Of a stretch of 41,719 nt of DNA, positions 1 through 6,606 are shown piece after piece. A program made the translations under genes and the position numbers. The stretch's first letter is position 1. Every line of letters starts with the position of its first letter. Origin of the DNA: UBA1227 sp045599345 (GTDB lineage: Bacteria > Bacillota > Clostridia > Oscillospirales > Acutalibacteraceae); NCBI GenBank assembly GCA_045599345.1, contig JAZRVV010000032.1:1-41719 (forward strand), given 5' to 3'. The notes beneath the pieces were generated by a model that made no database searches, was not told the DNA's origin, and saw only the letters and a program-made list of their open reading frames with translations.

Positions 1-113
1 CCGTTTATTCCCATCAAATGCTGAAAGATTGTGAGGTGACCACTGCTTGATATTGGTAAAAATTCAGTGAGTCCCTGAACAGCACCTAAAATAATCGACT
101 GTAAATACTCCAT
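1..113 (-). CDS. uppP: Undecaprenyl-diphosphatase UppP/BacA, N-terminal fragment
   Basis: Only the first 37 codons are inside the window; the rest lies beyond position 1. The translation starts MEYLQSIILGAVQGLTEF and continues LPISSSGHL, the hallmark N-terminal motif of the UppP/BacA membrane phosphatase, which recycles undecaprenyl pyrophosphate for peptidoglycan synthesis and gives bacitracin tolerance. The ATG at 113 has a good AAAGGAG ribosome binding site about 8 bases upstream. It is transcribed divergently from the aconitase operon. The family assignment is firm despite the short length because the GLTEFLPISSSGH stretch is close to invariant; completeness of the gene cannot be judged. 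Confidence 0.9.
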   Translation of the reverse strand, partial: MEYLQSIILGAVQGLTEFLPISSSGHLTIFQHLMGIN

Positions 114-155
114 TACTTGTCTCCTTTGTGGCATAATTCTAGAAATACACTAGAT

Positions 156-184
156 ATTATACCAAAATCAAGCATCTTACGCAA
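156..184 (-). promoter_or_regulatory. Promoter of uppP
   Basis: On the minus strand TTGCGT (184-179) and TATAAT (161-156) are separated by 17 bases. The -10 box is preceded by TGG, giving an extended TGnTATAAT element. The predicted start is about 40 bases before the uppP ATG. Confidence 0.65.
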
Positions 185-229
185 TATATAGTGTAATAAA
201 ATTAGAAAATATATATTATATATATTTTA

Positions 230-258
230 TTGACATGTGTATGACATTGTACTAAAAT
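230..258 (+). promoter_or_regulatory. Promoter of the acn-icd-rex-lar operon
   Basis: A perfect TTGACA (230-235) and a TAAAAT (253-258) are separated by 17 bases, a near-consensus sigma-A promoter. The expected transcription start near 265 falls inside the AACAAAGTTTGTT repeat that follows, so a protein bound there would block initiation. Confidence 0.75.
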
Positions 259-297
259 ATAACAAAGTTTGTTAAAAAGGCAAACAAGTTTGTTAAA
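259..297 (+). promoter_or_regulatory. Tandem AACAA(A)GTTTGTTAAA repeat, candidate Rex operator
   Basis: Two near-identical copies, AACAAAGTTTGTTAAA (261-276) and AACAAGTTTGTTAAA (283-297), sit between the -10 box and the acn start. Each contains TTGTTAA, the half-site of the clostridial Rex consensus TTGTTAAnnnnTTAACAA (recalled). Between them TTGTTAA (269-275) faces CAAACAA (281-287) with 5 bases between, so the arrangement is Rex-like but not the canonical spacing. Because rex is the third gene of this operon, autoregulation is a natural inference; another repressor binding the palindromic AACAAAGTTTGTT is possible. Confidence 0.45.
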
Positions 298-311
298 GGA
301 GAACACAACTC

Positions 312-2243
312 GTGGGACAGACATTAAGTCAAAAAATCATCGCAAACCATCTCGTATGCGGAGAGATGAATGTCGGTGAAGAAATTGGAATCCGCATAGA
401 CCAGACTCTCACACAGGATGCAACAGGCACTATGGCCTACCTCGAACTCGAGGCAATGGGCATCGACAGAGTCAAGACTGAACTCTCAGTCGCTTACATA
501 GATCACAATACACTCCAAACAGGTTTTGAGAACGCCGACGACCATCGCTTCATTGGAAGCGTATGCAAGAAACGAGGCGTTCGTTTTTCTCGCCCTGGCA
601 ACGGCATTTGCCACCAGGTGCACCTTGAGCGCTTTGGCGTTCCAGGCAAAACCTTGATTGGTTCAGATAGCCACACACCAACTGGTGGTGGCATCGGTAT
701 GCTCGCTATGGGTGCCGGTGGCCTTGACGTTGCCGTTGCCATGGGTGGTGGCGAGTACTACATCACAATGCCAAAGATGGTAAAAGTTAACCTCACTGGC
801 AAGCTCTCCCCTTACGTTGCTGCCAAGGATGTAATCCTTGAAGTGCTCCGTATTATGAGCGTTAAGGGCGGCGTTGGCAAAATCATCGAATATCAGGGAC
901 CTGGTGTTTTGACACTTTCAGTACCAGAGCGTGCAACTATCACTAACATGGGTGCAGAGCTCGGTGCCACAACATCTATCTTCCCATCAGACGAGATTAC
1001 CAAGGCTTTCCTTGAGGCACAAGGCAGAGGCGCTGATTGGTCAGAACTCAAGGCTGACGATGACGCAGTATATGACGAAGTAATCGACATTGACCTCTCT
1101 TCCCTCGAACCACTCGCTGCTATGCCACACATGCCTGACAACGTTCGCAAGGTACGCGAAATTGGCAAGATCAAGGTTGACCAGGTATGCATAGGCTCAT
1201 GCACCAACTCTTCCCTCTCGGATATGCTCAAGGTGGCAGCCATCCTCAAGGGCAAGAAGGTCGCTCCAAACGTAAGCCTCTCAATCGCACCAGGCTCTAA
1301 GCAGGTTCTCTCTATGCTTGCTACCTGTGGCGCTTTGACAGATATAATCGATGCTGGTGCTCGTGTACTCGAGTCAGCTTGTGGTCCTTGCATCGGCATG
1401 GGCCAGTCACCAAACTCAGCCGGCATCTCACTTCGTACATTCAACCGAAACTTTGAAGGCCGTTCAGGCACAGCTGACGCTGGCATCTATCTCGTAAGCC
1501 CAGAAGTTGCAGCCGCATCTGCTCTCACAGGTGTTCTCACAGACCCACGTGAGCTTGGCGAGCCACTAAGCATCTTGATGCCTGAAAAGTTCCTCATCAA
1601 CGACAATATGGTTGAACTCCCTGCAACACCAGAGGAGGCACCATCAGTTGAGGTTATTTATGGACCTAACATCAAACCATTCCCTGATTCAAACGTACTC
1701 AAGGATGAAATTGACGCACCAGCAATTTTAAAAGTTGGCGACAATATCACAACTGACCACATAATGCCTGCTGGCGCCAAGATCCTTCCTTATCGTTCAA
1801 ATATTCCGTTCCTTTCACAGTTCTGCTTTAAACAGTGCGACGAGCACTTTGCAGAGAACTGTAAAGCTGCAGGACGTGGCTTTATCATCGGCGGTGCGAA
1901 CTATGGCCAGGGCTCATCACGTGAGCATGCTGCCCTCGTTCCACTCTACCTTGGAATCAAAGCCGTAATCACCAAGAGCTTCGCACGTATCCACGCTGCG
2001 AACCTCATCAATGCCGGCATTATGCCACTCACCTTCCAAAATCCTGACGACTATGACAAGATTGACCAAGGTGACGCACTTGTGCTCAAGGATGTATTTG
2101 CAAGTCTCGACAGCGGTAGCTTTACCCTTGTTGACGAGACAAAGGGAATTGAGATTCCACTTGTTGGCGTATTTACAGACAGGCAAAAGGACATCTTGAA
2201 GGCTGGCGACCTTCTCCAGTACACGAAAGGAAAGAAAGACTAA
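312..2243 (+). CDS. acn: Aconitate hydratase
   Basis: Converts citrate to isocitrate through cis-aconitate. The 643-residue protein has the order of the compact aconitase form: a catalytic iron-sulfur domain, then a short C-terminal swivel. The three [4Fe-4S] ligands are visible as C297 in GSCTNSS and C357/C360 in ACGPCIGMGQSP, and SDSHTPTGG near residue 119 is the substrate-binding segment. The swivel carries DNITTDHIMPAGAKILPYRS and GGANYGQGSSREHAAL. The length fits the clostridial single-chain type rather than the roughly 900-residue AcnA. The start is GTG at 312, chosen because AAAGGAG lies 10 bases upstream. Its stop overlaps the icd start by one base, so the two are translationally coupled. 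It probably serves 2-oxoglutarate and glutamate synthesis in an incomplete oxidative TCA branch; no citrate synthase is in the window. Confidence 0.95.
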   Translation: MGQTLSQKIIANHLVCGEMNVGEEIGIRIDQTLTQDATGTMAYLELEAMGIDRVKTELSVAYIDHNTLQTGFENADDHRFIGSVCKKRGVRFSRPGNGICHQVHLERFGVPGKTLIGSDSHTPTGGGIGMLAMGAGGLDVAVAMGGGEYYITMPKMVKVNLTGKLSPYVAAKDVILEVLRIMSVKGGVGKIIEYQGPGVLTLSVPERATITNMGAELGATTSIFPSDEITKAFLEAQGRGADWSELKADDDAVYDEVIDIDLSSLEPLAAMPHMPDNVRKVREIGKIKVDQVCIGSCTNSSLSDMLKVAAILKGKKVAPNVSLSIAPGSKQVLSMLATCGALTDIIDAGARVLESACGPCIGMGQSPNSAGISLRTFNRNFEGRSGTADAGIYLVSPEVAAASALTGVLTDPRELGEPLSILMPEKFLINDNMVELPATPEEAPSVEVIYGPNIKPFPDSNVLKDEIDAPAILKVGDNITTDHIMPAGAKILPYRSNIPFLSQFCFKQCDEHFAENCKAAGRGFIIGGANYGQGSSREHAALVPLYLGIKAVITKSFARIHAANLINAGIMPLTFQNPDDYDKIDQGDALVLKDVFASLDSGSFTLVDETKGIEIPLVGVFTDRQKDILKAGDLLQYTKGKKD

Positions 2244-3409
2244 TGGACGAGAAATTGACACCAGCAGTTGACGCTGCTGTAGAACATTTTAGAAACCTTT
2301 TAATCGACCAACTTGACCGTTGCGACAGAATGGCAGCAGATGAAGGTAAGGTTGATTTTGGTAAACTTGATGAAATCAAGATTGGTATCTGTGGTGGCGA
2401 CGGAATTGGTCCTATCATCACAAACGAAGCTATGAGACTCCTTGAATTTTTACTTGCTGACGATGTGGCATCTGGCAAGATTAAATTCAAGGTAATCGAT
2501 GGCCTCACAATAGAAAACCGCCTTGCTTGTGGCAAGGCAATCCCAGACGATGTGCTCGCCGAGATTAAGGAATGCCCAGTGCTCCTCAAGGGTCCTACTA
2601 CTACACCAAAGGGTGGCACTATGGAAAGTGCTAACGTTGCGCTTCGCCGTGCGCTTGACCTCTATGCGAACGTAAGACCTGTAGAAGTACCTGATCAGAA
2701 CATCGACTGGATCTTCTACCGTGAAAACACTGAGGGCGAATACGTACTTGGCTCAAAGGGTATTGAAATCCCAGAGAAGCTCGCATTTGACTTTAAAGTA
2801 ACAACTGACCTTGGAACAAAGCGCATCGTTCGTGCCGCTTGCGAGTACGCTCGCCAGAACGGCAAGACAAACCTTGCAATCGTAACTAAAGCAAACATCA
2901 TGAAGAAGACAGACGGCAAGTTCTCTCTCCTCGCTCATGAAGTTGCAGATGAATATCCAGAAATCACTGCTGAGGACTGGTACATCGATATCATGACAGC
3001 TAACCTCGTAAACGAGGCTCGTCGCAGTGAATTCCAAGTATTTGTACTTCCTAACCTCTATGGCGATATCATCACTGATGAGGCCGCTCAGATTCAGGGC
3101 GGTGTTGGCACAGCAGGTTCTGCTAACATCGGTGACCACTATGCTATGTTTGAAGCTATCCACGGCTCTGCTCCTCGTATGATTGAGCGTGGAGACGGCG
3201 CATATGCTAACCCTGCATCAATGTTCAAGGCAACAGAGATGCTCCTTCGTCACATCGGTTATCAGGACAAGGCCGACCTCCTCTCAAAGGCTATGACTAT
3301 CTGCCTTGAGACAGAGAAAAAGTATGTAATTACCGGCAGAAGCGACGGCGCTTCTTGCGAAGAATTCGGCAACTACATAATGGAAACAGTAAAATCTCTA
3401 GAAAAATAG
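2243..3409 (+). CDS. icd: Isocitrate dehydrogenase
   Basis: Oxidative decarboxylation of isocitrate to 2-oxoglutarate. The 388-residue protein belongs to the isocitrate/isopropylmalate dehydrogenase family: GGDGIGPIITNEAMRL near the N-terminus, the substrate loop KGPTTTPKGGTMESANVALR, YRENTEGEY, the metal-binding LYGDIITDEAAQIQGGVGTA and the coenzyme loop HGSAPRM. Pairing with aconitase in one operon, and the S-N-x2-R substrate signature, favour isocitrate over isopropylmalate. The coenzyme loop reads APRMIERGD rather than the usual NADP (K-Y) or NAD (D-I) patterns, so coenzyme choice cannot be stated. There is an N-terminal extension of about 45 residues before the first family motif. The start ATG overlaps the acn stop (TAATG). 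Confidence 0.92.
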   Translation: MDEKLTPAVDAAVEHFRNLLIDQLDRCDRMAADEGKVDFGKLDEIKIGICGGDGIGPIITNEAMRLLEFLLADDVASGKIKFKVIDGLTIENRLACGKAIPDDVLAEIKECPVLLKGPTTTPKGGTMESANVALRRALDLYANVRPVEVPDQNIDWIFYRENTEGEYVLGSKGIEIPEKLAFDFKVTTDLGTKRIVRAACEYARQNGKTNLAIVTKANIMKKTDGKFSLLAHEVADEYPEITAEDWYIDIMTANLVNEARRSEFQVFVLPNLYGDIITDEAAQIQGGVGTAGSANIGDHYAMFEAIHGSAPRMIERGDGAYANPASMFKATEMLLRHIGYQDKADLLSKAMTICLETEKKYVITGRSDGASCEEFGNYIMETVKSLEK

Positions 3410-3420
3410 GAGAAACTATT

Positions 3421-4053
3421 ATGAGTTCTAAGTATATTTCTATTTCGGTAATAAAAAGACTTCCTCGTTACTACAGATTCCTTGGAATTTTAAAGAACGC
3501 AGGTATGGTACGTATCTCAAGTCGTGAGCTTGCTGACAGAATGGGGCTTTCAGCATCTCAAATCCGTCAGGACCTCAACTGCTTTGGCGGTTTCGGTCAG
3601 CAGGGATACGGCTATAATATCGAGAGCTTGCGCAATGAAATCGGCAAGATTTTAGGCGTTGATGCTGGACTTAAGACAATCCTTATCGGCGCAGGCAACC
3701 TTGGCCGTGCACTTGCTGTTCAAATGGAATTCGAACAGCGTGGTTTCAACCTCATCGGTATCTTTGACAAGAACGAAGCACTCTCGGGACAGGTACTTCG
3801 TGGTCTCCCTATCCGCTCTTCTGCAGATATCGAGGACTTCTGTAAAGAAAACGGTGTTGAGGTTGCTATCCTCTGCATTCCATACACAGAGGCAGTTGAC
3901 AACATCGACCTCTATATGAGTTGTGGTATCAAAGGATACTGGAACTTCTCACACTATAATATCAACGAAAAATATCCAAGAGCCATTGTCGAGAACATGC
4001 ACTTCAACGACAGCCTTATGACTCTTTGCTATCAGGTGATTAACGCAGAATGA
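3421..4053 (+). CDS. rex: Redox-sensing transcriptional repressor Rex
   Basis: Rex senses the NADH/NAD+ ratio and represses fermentation and energy genes when NADH is low. The 210-residue protein has the usual length and order: an N-terminal winged helix (residues 1-80; ISVIKRLPRYYRFL and SSRELADRMGLSASQIRQDL) and a Rossmann domain with GAGNLGRAL (G90, G92, G95). The C-terminal helix used for domain swapping is present. An in-frame reading stays open upstream to 3355 inside icd, but the ATG at 3421 is the real start because AGGAGA sits 8 bases before it and the protein then aligns with the family. It is unusual to find rex co-transcribed with acn and icd. The stop overlaps the next gene (ATGA). 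Confidence 0.95.
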   Translation: MSSKYISISVIKRLPRYYRFLGILKNAGMVRISSRELADRMGLSASQIRQDLNCFGGFGQQGYGYNIESLRNEIGKILGVDAGLKTILIGAGNLGRALAVQMEFEQRGFNLIGIFDKNEALSGQVLRGLPIRSSADIEDFCKENGVEVAILCIPYTEAVDNIDLYMSCGIKGYWNFSHYNINEKYPRAIVENMHFNDSLMTLCYQVINAE

Positions 4054-4727
4054 AACAGTTAATGAGTAAGACACCACTTGATATCATCCCCCATCCAGAG
4101 GGCTTTATCATAGTCATTCCAGATGGTCGTGATGAACGTGGTAAGATGAAAATATCATTCCGCTTCTTTAACTTCACGACGCGCAAAATCCAGAAAGTGA
4201 AACGCAATTTTTATTGCCAATATAAGTTTGGACGCGGATATGTTGAAATAGTACAACAGATAAAAGACTATATAACATGTTCCGTTTGCGAAGGACCAGA
4301 AGGTTTCATCAATGTTGTATATCCAACTGGTGAAATTGGAACTTTTGACTACGACGGTCAGCTCCTTTGGACTGGCGACTTGTCATATCACGAGTCGTCC
4401 GTTAGAAGTTGCGCACCAGAGGACAATTACATCTGGTGTTGCGTACCTGACCAAAACGCAATCGTACGTTATTCCAAGAAACTTCAGAGAATAGACTTTC
4501 GCATCGGCGGTGCAGCAACAACAGCTATTGGTCGTCCAATGGCTATTAGCCGTATTGGAAACGACCTCTATGTTTGCTGCAAGAACTCAAAAAATATCAA
4601 GAAGATATCACTCGACACATACGTGGCGACAGACTACAAAAAGTTTGAGGAACCAGTCCTCCGCTATATGCGAGTAGCAGGACGTGAGGTCGTAGTACTA
4701 TCTTCTGGTATCTATCTACTCGACTAG
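4050..4727 (+). CDS. Unrecognised beta-rich protein between rex and larE
   Basis: I do not recognise a family. The 225-residue product has no signal peptide or membrane segment. It is made of short beta-strand-like blocks with recurring aromatic and Gly/Asp turns (FDYDGQLLWTGDLSYH, DNYIWCCVPDQNAIVRYSK, GNDLYVCCKNSKNIKKIS), which resembles blades of an NHL/YncE-like beta-propeller, though 225 residues would give only four to five blades. It has several cysteines, including two CC pairs. The ATG at 4050 overlaps the rex stop by four bases and an AGGTGA lies 11 bases upstream; a second ATG at 4062 is possible. Its tight position between rex and the lar genes suggests co-expression with nickel-cofactor synthesis. 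No function can be assigned. Confidence 0.8.
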   Translation: MKQLMSKTPLDIIPHPEGFIIVIPDGRDERGKMKISFRFFNFTTRKIQKVKRNFYCQYKFGRGYVEIVQQIKDYITCSVCEGPEGFINVVYPTGEIGTFDYDGQLLWTGDLSYHESSVRSCAPEDNYIWCCVPDQNAIVRYSKKLQRIDFRIGGAATTAIGRPMAISRIGNDLYVCCKNSKNIKKISLDTYVATDYKKFEEPVLRYMRVAGREVVVLSSGIYLLD

Positions 4728-4737
4728 AGGTAAAACT

Positions 4738-5478
4738 ATGAGTGACAATTTAACAAAGCTAATTGCCACTCTTACGAGCGTCGCACAGGATGGCAAATTA
4801 GCCATCGCCTATTCAGATGGTGTTGACAGCACAATACTAAAGGAAGTAGCACTTCTTGCCGGTCTTGATGTCCTTCCCCTCACCTTTGATTTGGATAAAT
4901 CAATGGAGATACCGGAAGTAAAAAACAACGACCGTGAACGCTGCTACTACTGCAAATCGCTTATGATGAAGTCCCTCAAGGAAGAAGCCATGTCACGTGG
5001 CTACAACGTCCTCTGTGACGGCACCAATGCGGACGATTTAAGCGAGTACAGACCAGGACTTCGTGCACTGAAAGAAAACGGTGTTATTAGTCCCATTGCC
5101 CTATCGGGAATCACGAAGGCTGAGCTTCGCTCAATTGGACGCGAGCTCGCGCTCGATGCGGCTGACAAGCCGTCCTCACCTTGCCTTTTAACGCGCTTCC
5201 CTTATGACACACCAGTGTCAAAGGAAATGCTAAGCGCTGTAGCAGCGGCTGAGGACATGGTCAAGTCCGCCGGCACCGACAACTGTCGCGTCCGTATATT
5301 TGGCAATCTATCACTGATAGAATTGCCAAAGGAAATTTTACGTGATTTCTGCTTTAGCGATTCGCTAAAGGATGATTTATTATCGATACTCTCACCAATA
5401 GGTGTAAACAATATTGAGATTGATCCAAAGGGCCTTCGCTCTGGCACTATGGATGAACAAGGAGAACAAAATGGCTGA
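4738..5478 (+). CDS. larE: ATP-dependent sulfur transferase LarE
   Basis: LarE adenylates the carboxylates of pyridinium-3,5-biscarboxylic acid mononucleotide and converts them to thiocarboxylates in the synthesis of the nickel-pincer nucleotide (NPN). The 246-residue product has a PP-loop at residues 26-31 (SDGVDS), CYYC at 69-72, GTNADDLSEYRPG at 95-107 and the SSPC loop with C149. The C69/C72/C149 trio matches the three-cysteine LarE class, reported (recalled) to hold a [4Fe-4S] cluster and use it for sulfur transfer, rather than the single sacrificial cysteine type of Lactiplantibacillus. The PP-loop reads S-D-G where the family normally has S-G-G. The start has AGAGG 10 bases downstream of the previous stop. 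The 3' end overlaps larB by eight bases. Confidence 0.9.
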   Translation: MSDNLTKLIATLTSVAQDGKLAIAYSDGVDSTILKEVALLAGLDVLPLTFDLDKSMEIPEVKNNDRERCYYCKSLMMKSLKEEAMSRGYNVLCDGTNADDLSEYRPGLRALKENGVISPIALSGITKAELRSIGRELALDAADKPSSPCLLTRFPYDTPVSKEMLSAVAAAEDMVKSAGTDNCRVRIFGNLSLIELPKEILRDFCFSDSLKDDLLSILSPIGVNNIEIDPKGLRSGTMDEQGEQNG

Positions 5479-6160
5479 CAAGATGTTTGAAGAGGTTGGC
5501 AACTATGCTTGTCTTGACCTTGATAGAAAAAAGAGAACCGGTTTTCCAGAGGTAGTATTCTGCCAAAGCAAACCAATTGACCGCTGTGTTGAGATTTTCA
5601 AGACTCTCTATAGCGCTAACGGTCTTGTACTTGGCACACGCGCAAGCGTGGAGCAATATGAGGCTGTTAAGGCAGCAATTCCAGAGGCTGTTTGGCACGC
5701 AGACGCCCATTGCATCACAATTGGCGAGCCAGAGAAAACTGTAGGCCGTGTTGCAGTATGCACCGCAGGCACAACTGACATTCCTGTTGCTGAAGAAGCA
5801 GCAATTACAGCTTGGATGTGTGGTGCAAACGTAGACAGGTTCTATGACGTTGGTGTTGCTGGCATCCATCGCCTCTTCTCAAAACTTGAGGACATTAGAA
5901 AAGCCAATGCAGTAGTTGCAGTTGCCGGCATGGAAGGCGCACTCTGCACTGTCATTGGCGGTCAAGTTAGTGTCCCAGTCATTGCTGTTCCAACATCAGT
6001 TGGCTATGGCGCCAACTTTGGCGGTATCTCCGCCCTCCTTGCTATGATTAACTCTTGCGCTGCAGGCACCAGCGTTGTCAACATCGACAACGGCTTTGGC
6101 GCAGGCTACAGCGCAGCTCAAATAAACAACCTCGCAGTCGGAGGCAAAGACAATGGCTAA
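5471..6160 (+). CDS. larB: Nickel-pincer cofactor biosynthesis protein LarB
   Basis: LarB carboxylates and hydrolyses nicotinic acid adenine dinucleotide to pyridinium-3,5-biscarboxylic acid mononucleotide, the first NPN step. The 229-residue protein shows the family N-terminal FPEVVF segment, the phosphoribosyl-aminoimidazole-carboxylase-like core (CTAGTTDIPVAEEAA; MEGALCTVIGG; PVIAVPTSVGYGANFGGI) and the C-terminal NSCAAGTSVVNIDNGFGAG with C196, equivalent to the cysteine reported (recalled) to bind the substrate covalently. The reading frame is open to 5414, but ATG 5471 is preferred because AAGGAG (5459-5464) precedes it by six bases. It overlaps the ends of larE and larC2, showing tight coupling. 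Confidence 0.93.
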   Translation: MADKMFEEVGNYACLDLDRKKRTGFPEVVFCQSKPIDRCVEIFKTLYSANGLVLGTRASVEQYEAVKAAIPEAVWHADAHCITIGEPEKTVGRVAVCTAGTTDIPVAEEAAITAWMCGANVDRFYDVGVAGIHRLFSKLEDIRKANAVVAVAGMEGALCTVIGGQVSVPVIAVPTSVGYGANFGGISALLAMINSCAAGTSVVNIDNGFGAGYSAAQINNLAVGGKDNG

Positions 6161-6572
6161 TGATAAAATAATACTTATTGAAACCAACATTGACGACTGC
6201 TCTGGCGAAGTGCTAGGTTACACACTCGATAAACTAATTTCTGCTGGCGCAAAGGATGCTTGGTACTCACCTATCTTTATGAAAAAGAATCGTCCAGCCT
6301 ATGCACTTTCAGTAATGTGCAAGCCGGACGTCCGTGATGAGCTTATTAAAATAATCTTTAAACACACAAGCGCTGTTGGTGTACGTGTAAGCGAAGTTGA
6401 CCGTGTCATTATGGACCGTGAGCCAACAAATGTCGAGACAAAATATGGCACCGTAAAGGCCAACAAGTTCTCATATGAGGATATCGAAAAGACATCTCTT
6501 GAATATGCTTCTGCAAAAGAATTATCAGAAGAAAAAGATATCTCAATAAACGACATATACAAGAACTATTAA
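6153..6572 (+). CDS. larC: Stand-alone C-terminal half of LarC (LarC2)
   Basis: LarC inserts nickel into the pincer nucleotide in a CTP-dependent step. Full-length LarC (DUF111) is roughly 400 residues; this 139-residue protein matches only its C-terminal domain, from IETNIDDCSGEVLGYTL through AKDAWYSPIFMKKNRPAY to HTSAVGVRVSEVDR. In Lactiplantibacillus the two halves are made from larC1 and larC2 joined by a programmed frameshift (recalled). Here no larC1-like sequence lies upstream: the start overlaps the end of larB, leaving no room. LarC2 is the CTP/metal-binding half in published structures (recalled), so the metal-handling N-terminal half must be encoded elsewhere, lost or replaced. It is the last gene of the operon and is followed by a terminator. 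Confidence 0.88.
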   Translation: MANDKIILIETNIDDCSGEVLGYTLDKLISAGAKDAWYSPIFMKKNRPAYALSVMCKPDVRDELIKIIFKHTSAVGVRVSEVDRVIMDREPTNVETKYGTVKANKFSYEDIEKTSLEYASAKELSEEKDISINDIYKNY

Positions 6573-6606
6573 AAAAATCCCACTCATTTCGAGTGGGATT
6601 TATTAT
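6571..6606. terminator. Bidirectional terminator between larC2 and the phosphohexomutase gene
   Basis: The arms AAATCCCACTC (6575-6585) and GAGTGGGATTT (6591-6601) form a perfect 11-bp stem with a 5-base loop. It is flanked by an A-run on the left and a T-rich tail on the right, so it can end the larC2 transcript on the plus strand and the convergent mutase transcript on the minus strand. Confidence 0.88.

Noticed and set aside
893..1486. Long open frame antisense to the aconitase gene (197 codons)
   Set aside because: It has no family motifs or ribosome binding site and lies wholly inside a well-supported gene; such antisense frames recur across the window as codon-bias shadows.
6153..6572. 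Programmed frameshift making full-length LarC, as in Lactiplantibacillus
   Set aside because: The preceding gene in the overlapping frame is larB, not larC1, so there is no N-terminal half to join.
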